Assembly: GCA_016200785.1 (NCBI GenBank)
Contig: JACQED010000367.1
Span: forward strand, 1-9,974
Length of the DNA stretch: 9,974 bases
Origin: Chloroflexota bacterium
GTDB taxonomy: Bacteria > Chloroflexota > Anaerolineae > Anaerolineales > JACQED01
Reading direction: 5' to 3'
Shown here: one piece after another, positions 6,098 to 9,974 of the stretch
Layout: the number at the start of each line of letters is the position of its first letter
Numbering within the stretch: position 1 is the first letter of the stretch
Made by a program: the position numbers and the translations under genes
Notes under the pieces: generated by a model
The model's input: only the letters and a program-made list of their open reading frames with translations
The model's database searches: none
What the model was told of the DNA's origin: nothing

Positions 6098-7393
6098 ATG
6101 AACGACGGGCAAAGCGCAGAGACCATAGTCGGGCGAGGCGCCAAAGAGGGCGCGGCGCTGTTTCGCGAGTGGTTCCAGACTCTCACCGAGGCGCCGGCGC
6201 GCGGCGAAAAGGCCGCCTATGTCTTCGTCATGGGCAGTATGGCCGAGGTTCTCAGGGCGTTCGACTTTCACACAGTCTTCCCTGAGATCAATTCTCTCCA
6301 GACAGCGGTGCGGCGCGTGGCCCACGAATACCTGAACGACGCCGAAGACTACGGCTACTCGCCCGACATCTGCGGCTACGTCAAAGCCGACTTTGCCGTG
6401 CAGTTGCGCGGCGGCGATCATCCGATGGGCCGTATTCCTCCTCCCGCGCTGGCGGTCTACACCAATGCCTGCAATACTTATATCAAATGGGCCGAGATCT
6501 GGGAGCGGATGTATCACGTCCCGATTTTCACCCTCGACGTGCCCGGCACTCGCGCCGCCGGGGAGCAGACCTGGCCCGGCCACCCCGACTTCGAGAACGA
6601 CAAGCGCTACGTCGGCGCGCAGATCAAAGAGTTGATCGCGTTGTGCGAAGAAGTGTCCGGCAGGAAATTCGACGTCGATCGATTGCGCGAAGTGATGGGC
6701 CACGCCAACGCCATGATCCGCGCCTGGAAACGACTGCTCGAACTCAACCGGAGCACACCGGCGGTCTTCAATGCCTTGACCGACGGCACGGTGTACCTGG
6801 GCATGTCGAACGGTTTTCGCGGCACGCCGGAGGGAGCCGCGTACTTCAACCGGGTAGTCGAGGAGATGGAATACAAAACGGCGCACGGGCTTGGGACGCT
6901 GACAGAGGAGAAATACCGGCTGATCTTCGTCGGAGTGCCGTGTTATCCCATCTTCCGGCGCTTCAACGAGATGTTCGCCGAGTGGGGCGGCGCATTTGTC
7001 AGTTCGACGTATCTATGGTTCGCCTCTGGCGGCACGAATTACGGGTGGGAATACGACCTGAGCCGCCCGCTGGACAGTCTGGCCGAGGGCGTGCTGATCA
7101 GTGTGCGCCACGCGATGGACAGCATGTTCTTTCAGGACCGCGCGCTGATTGACATGGTCGGCCCATATCAGGTGGACGGAGTGGTGTTCCATCCCATCAA
7201 GTCCTGCCGCACGACTTCGACTGGGCAGGCCGACACCCGCCGCGCAGTCATGGCGGCCGCCGACGTCGGCAGTCTGTTCATCGAGTCGGACATGATGGAC
7301 AAGCGCGTGGTGTCCGAGGCGCAATTGAAGAATCGGATCGACGCATTCTTTGAGGGGTTGGCGACGCGCAAGCAGCTGGCGGGCGGCGGGTGA
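6098..7393 (+). CDS. bzdO: Benzoyl-CoA reductase catalytic subunit, BzdO/BcrB-like (2-hydroxyacyl-CoA dehydratase superfamily)
   Basis: 431 residues, the usual size of the BcrB/BadE/BzdO subunit, which with the BcrC-like partner binds the aryl-CoA and carries Fe-S clusters for ring reduction in the cytoplasm. Motifs in order: FPEINSLQTAVRR near 65, YSPDICGYVKADFAVQLRGG (C92), YTNACNTYIKWAEIWERMY (C125), PIFTLDVPGTRAAG, FVGVPCYPIFRRFNEMFAEWGG (C282), WFASGGTNYGWEYDLSRPL, and VVFHPIKSCRTTSTGQADTRR (C370). C92, C125 and C370 are plausible cluster ligands. The pairing with an adjacent BcrC-like gene and two ATPase genes makes class I benzoyl-CoA reductase much more likely than a hydroxyacyl-CoA dehydratase. 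GGGA at 6088-6091, 6 bp before the ATG, supports this start. The gene is preceded by an inverted repeat and followed by the first ATPase gene 46 bp later. Confidence 0.86.
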   Translation: MNDGQSAETIVGRGAKEGAALFREWFQTLTEAPARGEKAAYVFVMGSMAEVLRAFDFHTVFPEINSLQTAVRRVAHEYLNDAEDYGYSPDICGYVKADFAVQLRGGDHPMGRIPPPALAVYTNACNTYIKWAEIWERMYHVPIFTLDVPGTRAAGEQTWPGHPDFENDKRYVGAQIKELIALCEEVSGRKFDVDRLREVMGHANAMIRAWKRLLELNRSTPAVFNALTDGTVYLGMSNGFRGTPEGAAYFNRVVEEMEYKTAHGLGTLTEEKYRLIFVGVPCYPIFRRFNEMFAEWGGAFVSSTYLWFASGGTNYGWEYDLSRPLDSLAEGVLISVRHAMDSMFFQDRALIDMVGPYQVDGVVFHPIKSCRTTSTGQADTRRAVMAAADVGSLFIESDMMDKRVVSEAQLKNRIDAFFEGLATRKQLAGGG

Positions 7394-7439
7394 CGCCACT
7401 CGACATGCGCCGCGCCGCTTTCCACATTAGGAGGAGCAC

Positions 7440-8240
7440 ATGGCATACGCCGCGGGCGTAGATGTGGGTTCGACGCAAACCAAAGCGATCATCCTCAACG
7501 AGCATAGGGAGATCGTTAGCCGGGCGCTGATCGACACGGGCGCGAATGTCGTGCTGGCCGCCGAGAACGCTTACGTGGAGGCATTGAAGAACGGCAATAT
7601 CCGCGAAGAGGAAGTGGAGTATGTCGTCGGCACCGGATATGGCCGGTACAAAGTGACATTCGGCGACACACAGATCACCGAAATCTCGTGCCACGGGCGC
7701 GGCTCGGTTCACATGTTTCCCGGCACGCGCACTGTCGTGGATATGGGCGGGCAGGACACTAAAGCCATCCGCGTCAACCCGACGGGCGAGATCGTCGACT
7801 TTTGCATGAACGACAAATGCGCGGCGGGCACGGGGCGCTTCCTCGGCGCGGCGGCGGCGGCGCTGGAAATTCCTTTGGGCGAACTGGGGCCGACCGCGCT
7901 CAGAGCCGAGAAGGCCGTCAAGATCAGCACCACCTGCACCGTCTTCGCCGAGTCCGAGGTCGTTTCGTGGCTGGGCAAGGGCAAGAAGATCGAAGACATC
8001 CTGCTGGGCGTGCATCAGTCGATCGTCTCTCGTTCGCTGGGGTTAATGCGGCGCGTGGGCATTGAGCCGGAGGTGACGTTCACCGGCGGCGTGACGCTGA
8101 ACGCCGGGATCGTCAAAGTGCTCAACGACGCGCTCGGCTTCCCGGTGAACGTCAGCGAAGAGTCGCACTACATGGGCGCAGTGGGGGCGGCGCTGTTCGC
8201 GATGGATCGAATAATGAATAGCCGCGTGCCAGCGGCGTAG
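7440..8240 (+). CDS. bzdQ: Benzoyl-CoA reductase ATPase subunit, BadF/BadG/BcrA/BcrD family (BzdQ/BcrD-like)
   Basis: 266-residue ASKHA-fold ATPase that couples ATP hydrolysis to electron injection into the catalytic subunits through a [4Fe-4S] cluster shared between ATPase subunits. Seen: phosphate-1 loop GVDVGSTQTK (6-15), VGTGYGRYKVTFG, phosphate-2 region VVDMGGQDTKA (D101, D106), MNDKCAAGTGRFLGAA with C127, STTCTVFAESEV with C166, and adenosine-site FTGGVTLNAG. C127 and C166 are the expected cluster ligands. The length of about 266 fits the BcrD/BzdQ size, not the larger Thauera BcrA (about 440). The intact GGQD resembles the Q/D type more than the next gene does; assignment of Q versus P is less certain than the family. 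A strong AGGAGG lies 5 bp before the ATG. Its TAG stop lies inside a 29-bp palindrome. Confidence 0.85.
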   Translation: MAYAAGVDVGSTQTKAIILNEHREIVSRALIDTGANVVLAAENAYVEALKNGNIREEEVEYVVGTGYGRYKVTFGDTQITEISCHGRGSVHMFPGTRTVVDMGGQDTKAIRVNPTGEIVDFCMNDKCAAGTGRFLGAAAAALEIPLGELGPTALRAEKAVKISTTCTVFAESEVVSWLGKGKKIEDILLGVHQSIVSRSLGLMRRVGIEPEVTFTGGVTLNAGIVKVLNDALGFPVNVSEESHYMGAVGAALFAMDRIMNSRVPAA

Positions 8241-8265
8241 AGACGTTCCGCCGGAACGTCTCTAC
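8237..8265 (+). repeat. 29-bp palindrome containing the bzdQ-like stop codon
   Basis: GTAGAGACGTTCCG (8237-8250) and CGGAACGTCTCTAC (8252-8265) are exact 14-bp arms around a single central C at 8251. The TAG stop of the upstream gene is at 8238-8240, inside the left arm. No T-run follows, so it is not a classic terminator. Palindromes of the GTAGAGACGTTCC type are, as I recall, dispersed extragenic repeats in Chloroflexota and cyanobacteria. In RNA it would form a very stable hairpin only 7 bp before the Shine-Dalgarno of the next gene. Confidence 0.8.
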
Positions 8266-8283
8266 CCAAACGGAGGAGACACC

Positions 8284-9123
8284 ATGATCTATACCGCCGG
8301 CATCGACGTCGGTTCCACTTACAGCAAAGCGGTCATCATGAGCGAGGCCAATCAACTCGTTGGGAGAGGATTGGTCAAGACCGGATTCAAATTGGCCGAG
8401 GCCGGCGAGCGCGCCTTACTGCAAGCGGAGGCGCAGGCCGGGCTGGAGCGCGAGAACCTCGCCTATATCGCCAGCACCGGCTACGGACGCTTTCAAATCC
8501 ATTTCCGCAATGTTAACGTCACCGACCTGACGGCGGCGGCGCACGGCGCGCGATTCTGGTTCCCGAATACGCGCACCATCCTCGACGTGGGCGGCCAGAC
8601 GATGAAGGCCAGCCGCCTCGACGACGGCGGCAAAGTGAAGTCGTTCCGCCTCAACGACAAGTGCGCCGCCGGCACGGGCGCATTCCTCGAAAAGACAGCG
8701 CGTTACATGGGTTTCAGCACTGAAGAGATCGGCCCGCTCGCGGCGACCTCCAAACAGGTCGTGCCCATTTCCGGCGTATGCGCGGTCTTCGCCGAGTCCG
8801 AAGTCATCAATCACCTTTCGCAAGGCAGTTCTCCCGCCGACATCATGCACGGCGCGATCGCGTCGCTGGTGGATCGCTCGGTTCAGTTGATGAGGCGCGT
8901 GCAGATGGAGCCGGAGTTCACCCTCGTGGGCGGCATCCTGCGCTTTGAGACGATGGCGCGCGTGGTGCGCGACAAACTTGGCGTGGCGGTGAACGTGCCG
9001 GAGGGCGATCTGGTGCAGTACGTCGCGGCTCTCGGCGCGGCGCTGCTGGCCCGGCGCCGATTGCAGAAACTCGGCGAGCAAGGGACGCCGATTACCCTCG
9101 CGTCCGCCGCCGTCCCTGCGTGA
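8284..9123 (+). CDS. bzdP: Benzoyl-CoA reductase ATPase subunit, BadF/BadG/BcrA/BcrD family (BzdP/BcrA-like)
   Basis: 279-residue ASKHA ATPase, the second energising subunit of the reductase. Seen: GIDVGSTYSK (6-15), STGYGRFQIHF, ILDVGGQTMKASRL (D101, T106), LNDKCAAGTGAFLEKTARYMG with C127, SGVCAVFAESEVINHL with C166, and LVGGILRFETM near 218. It aligns to the preceding ATPase without gaps over the first 166 or so residues: the nucleotide loop and both cluster Cys fall at the same numbers, which points to an old duplication. Position 106 is Thr where the neighbour has Asp (GGQT versus GGQD); I believe GGQT is normal in one class of BCR ATPase, so this one is likelier the P/A type. The gene is short for Thauera-type BcrA. 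A GGAGGAGA site at 8272-8279 precedes the ATG. Family certain, subunit letter tentative. Confidence 0.85.
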   Translation: MIYTAGIDVGSTYSKAVIMSEANQLVGRGLVKTGFKLAEAGERALLQAEAQAGLERENLAYIASTGYGRFQIHFRNVNVTDLTAAAHGARFWFPNTRTILDVGGQTMKASRLDDGGKVKSFRLNDKCAAGTGAFLEKTARYMGFSTEEIGPLAATSKQVVPISGVCAVFAESEVINHLSQGSSPADIMHGAIASLVDRSVQLMRRVQMEPEFTLVGGILRFETMARVVRDKLGVAVNVPEGDLVQYVAALGAALLARRRLQKLGEQGTPITLASAAVPA

Positions 9124-9135
9124 TGCGACGGTTGT

Positions 9136-9159
9136 GACGACGGACAACGGACGGCCGTC
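9136..9159 (+). repeat. Short GACGGAC-rich repeat and palindrome in the gap after the second ATPase gene
   Basis: The segment has iterated GACGAC-GGACAAC-GGACGG units and ends in the perfect 10-bp palindrome GACGGCCGTC (9150-9159), directly before the AGGGAGGAGA ribosome site. It resembles a degraded dispersed intergenic repeat. No promoter or terminator is evident. Confidence 0.35.
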
Positions 9160-9160
9160 A

Positions 9161-9170
9161 AGGGAGGAGA
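9161..9170 (+). promoter_or_regulatory. Ribosome binding site that decides the start of the 102-residue protein
   Basis: AGGGAGGAGA (9161-9170) sits 2 bp before the ATG at 9173, with its GGAGG core at 9164-9168. The longer reading from a GTG at 9134 has no site and runs through the repeat segment, so 9173 is preferred. Confidence 0.6.
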
Positions 9171-9172
9171 CG

Positions 9173-9481
9173 ATGAGCGAATTCCATCGCGATGCCATGA
9201 TGCCCGAGGAAGAAGCGCCGTGCCCTGTCGATCATCCCACACCGCGCCTCCCCGATTTCGAGCGGCCGCCCGATCCCAGGTTGGTTGCCGAGGGTTGGCT
9301 GCGCCGCTTCATGGCCGACACCGAACGGCTGAGCGAATACGTCGAACTTTACGCCTCCCTGGGACTCGACGTGCGGACGGAGAAGGTCAGCCCCGAAGAG
9401 GTGGCCGACGAGTGTTCCGACTGCCGCCTGATCATCTGCCGGCAGTTCGTCACGATTTATACGCGCCAGCGGCAAGGTTGA
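9173..9481 (+). CDS. Small protein of unknown function with a CxxC-x4-C motif
   Basis: A 102-residue soluble, acidic protein that I do not recognise with certainty. The N-terminal third is rich in Pro and acidic residues (EEEAPCPVDHPTPRLPDFERPPDP). The middle is a predicted helix (EGWLRRFMADTERLSEYVELYASLGLDV, kept here as residues 40-67). The C-terminal part contains DECSDCRLIICRQFVTIYTR with C81, C84 and C89; another Cys is at C17. The three clustered Cys suggest metal or Fe-S binding, or a redox role. It sits directly behind the reductase ATPase genes with a strong ribosome site, 49 bp from the previous stop, so it is probably in the same operon and could serve as an accessory, assembly or electron-transfer factor. 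It lacks the two CxxCxxCxxxCP motifs of a ferredoxin. Function is inference only. Confidence 0.75.
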   Translation: MSEFHRDAMMPEEEAPCPVDHPTPRLPDFERPPDPRLVAEGWLRRFMADTERLSEYVELYASLGLDVRTEKVSPEEVADECSDCRLIICRQFVTIYTRQRQG

Positions 9482-9495
9482 GAGACGGAAGGGGC

Positions 9496-9540
9496 GACAG
9501 GGTAACAGGCAAACTCGTCTTGTCATCCGGTCACCCTGTC
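9496..9540 (+). repeat. Imperfect inverted repeat (GACAGGGT type) between the small gene and trpB2
   Basis: GACAGGGTAACAGG (9496-9509) and CCGGTCACCCTGTC (9527-9540) are reverse complements at 12 of 14 positions, with a 17-bp loop. It starts 15 bp after the stop of the 102-residue protein. There is no T-run after it, so a terminator is not well supported; it looks like another dispersed palindromic unit. The rest of the 146-bp gap holds only a start-stop codon pair (9558-9563) and the trpB2 ribosome site. Confidence 0.55.
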
Positions 9541-9544
9541 TCAG

Positions 9545-9563
9545 CGGGGAGGAACGTATGTAG
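9545..9563 (+). other. Start-stop minimal ORF (ATG-TAG) with a strong ribosome site
   Basis: CGGGGAGGA (9545-9552 for the GGGGAGGA core) is followed at proper distance by ATG (9558-9560) and immediately by TAG (9561-9563). Ribosomes could load here 65 bp ahead of the trpB2-like start. It may be a regulatory start-stop element, the remnant of a lost gene, or chance. Confidence 0.3.
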
Positions 9564-9627
9564 AGAACAAGCATCATCGCCAGCCCATCCGACCCACAGT
9601 CCGTAATATTTGAAGGGAGAGGAGACC

Positions 9628-9974
9628 ATGACCGATCAATTCAAGTACCTGCTTTCGGAGAACGATCTCCCCAAGGCCTGGTACAACATCAATGCCGATA
9701 TGCCCGTGCCGCCGAACCCGGTTCTGCACCCGGGCACCAAAGAGCCGGTCACGCCTGACTTTCTCGGCGTTCTGTTCCCCATGTCGCTGATCATGCAAGA
9801 GATCAGCCCCGAGCGCTGGATCGAGATCCCCGAACCGGTGCGCGACGTGTACCGTCTCTGGCGGCCCACGCCGATGTATCGCGCCCGCCGATTGGAGAAA
9901 GCCCTCGACACGCCGGCGCACATCTATTACAAGTACGAAGGCGTCTCGCCCGTCGGCTCGCACAAGCCCAACAC
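9628..9974 (+). CDS. trpB: TrpB2-type tryptophan synthase beta subunit, 3' part outside the window
   Basis: The first 115 residues of a PLP-dependent fold-type II enzyme of the TrpB2 (COG1350-like) branch, which is normally about 450 residues. The long N-terminal extension typical of TrpB2 is clear: FKYLLSENDLPKAWYNI, then PVLHPGTKEPVTPDFL, FPMSLIMQEISPERWIEIP, and RPTPMYRARRLEKAL. It is followed by IYYKYEGVSP and GSHKPNT, whose Lys is the PLP-binding residue equivalent to the Lys of GAHKxN in classical TrpB. The reaction would be condensation of indole with serine to give tryptophan. TrpB2 proteins often occur away from trpA and may salvage free indole. GGAGAGGAGA (9616-9625 region) precedes the ATG. 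No trp genes precede it; its place after a benzoyl-CoA reductase operon is unusual. The gene runs off the right edge. Confidence 0.9.
   Translation, partial: MTDQFKYLLSENDLPKAWYNINADMPVPPNPVLHPGTKEPVTPDFLGVLFPMSLIMQEISPERWIEIPEPVRDVYRLWRPTPMYRARRLEKALDTPAHIYYKYEGVSPVGSHKPN

Noticed and set aside
5924..6886. Antisense open frame of 320 codons opposite the bzdO-like gene
   Set aside because: Shadow of the conserved + strand gene, reading through the intergenic repeat; composition is His/Arg/Val-rich as expected of a complement frame.
4843..7393. 2-hydroxyglutaryl- or lactyl-CoA dehydratase (HgdAB-type) identity for the catalytic pair
   Set aside because: Those systems normally need one homodimeric activase gene; here two different ATPase genes follow, and the subunit motifs fit BcrC/BcrB-type proteins.
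8237..8265. Intrinsic terminator between the ATPase genes
   Set aside because: The hairpin is very strong but is followed by CCCAAACGG instead of a T-run.
8416..9198. Antisense open frame of 260 codons opposite the second ATPase
   Set aside because: Fully explained by the high-GC complement of a gene with clear ASKHA motifs.

Overview
The window reads as a GC-rich bacterial chromosome segment with every supportable gene on the + strand. It probably comes from an anaerobic or facultative member of the Chloroflexota (Anaerolineae-like). That taxonomic guess is tentative. It rests on the style of the short palindromic intergenic repeats and on the general look of the proteins, not on a marker gene.

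Left part (1-2606): the C-terminal part of a molybdopterin (bis-MGD) oxidoreductase, cut by the window edge, is followed after 3 bp by a full trimethylamine methyltransferase (MttB) superfamily gene with no in-frame amber codon, so it is of the non-pyrrolysine type. The two look translationally coupled.

Middle (2607-3680): a well-formed sigma-70-like promoter and an inverted repeat over the start codon precede a PaaX-family repressor gene, which ends in a good intrinsic terminator.

Right part (about 3700-9974): a likely operon for anaerobic aromatic-ring degradation. It begins with an enoyl-CoA hydratase superfamily protein of the ring-hydrolase (Oah/BamA) type, which unusually carries a C-terminal zinc ribbon. 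Next come four subunits of an ATP-dependent class I benzoyl-CoA reductase: two 2-hydroxyacyl-CoA dehydratase-like catalytic subunits (BzdN/BcrC-like and BzdO/BcrB-like) and two BadF/BadG-type ATPase activator subunits. A 102-residue Cys-motif protein of unknown function and the start of a TrpB2-type tryptophan synthase beta gene follow. In the expected biochemistry, the two ATPases energise electrons from reduced ferredoxin, the catalytic pair dearomatises benzoyl-CoA or an analogue to a dienoyl-CoA, and the ring hydrolase acts later to hydrate or open the alicyclic ring. The dienoyl-CoA hydratase, hydroxyacyl-CoA dehydrogenase, ferredoxin and CoA ligase are not in the window.

The most interesting aspects are: a PaaX-type regulator, normally tied to aerobic phenylacetate catabolism, beside a benzoyl-CoA reductase operon; a related 12-bp motif upstream of both paaX and the ring-hydrolase gene; the zinc-ribbon ring hydrolase; the small Cys protein; and a series of palindromic repeats in the gaps between the reductase genes, one of which contains a stop codon.
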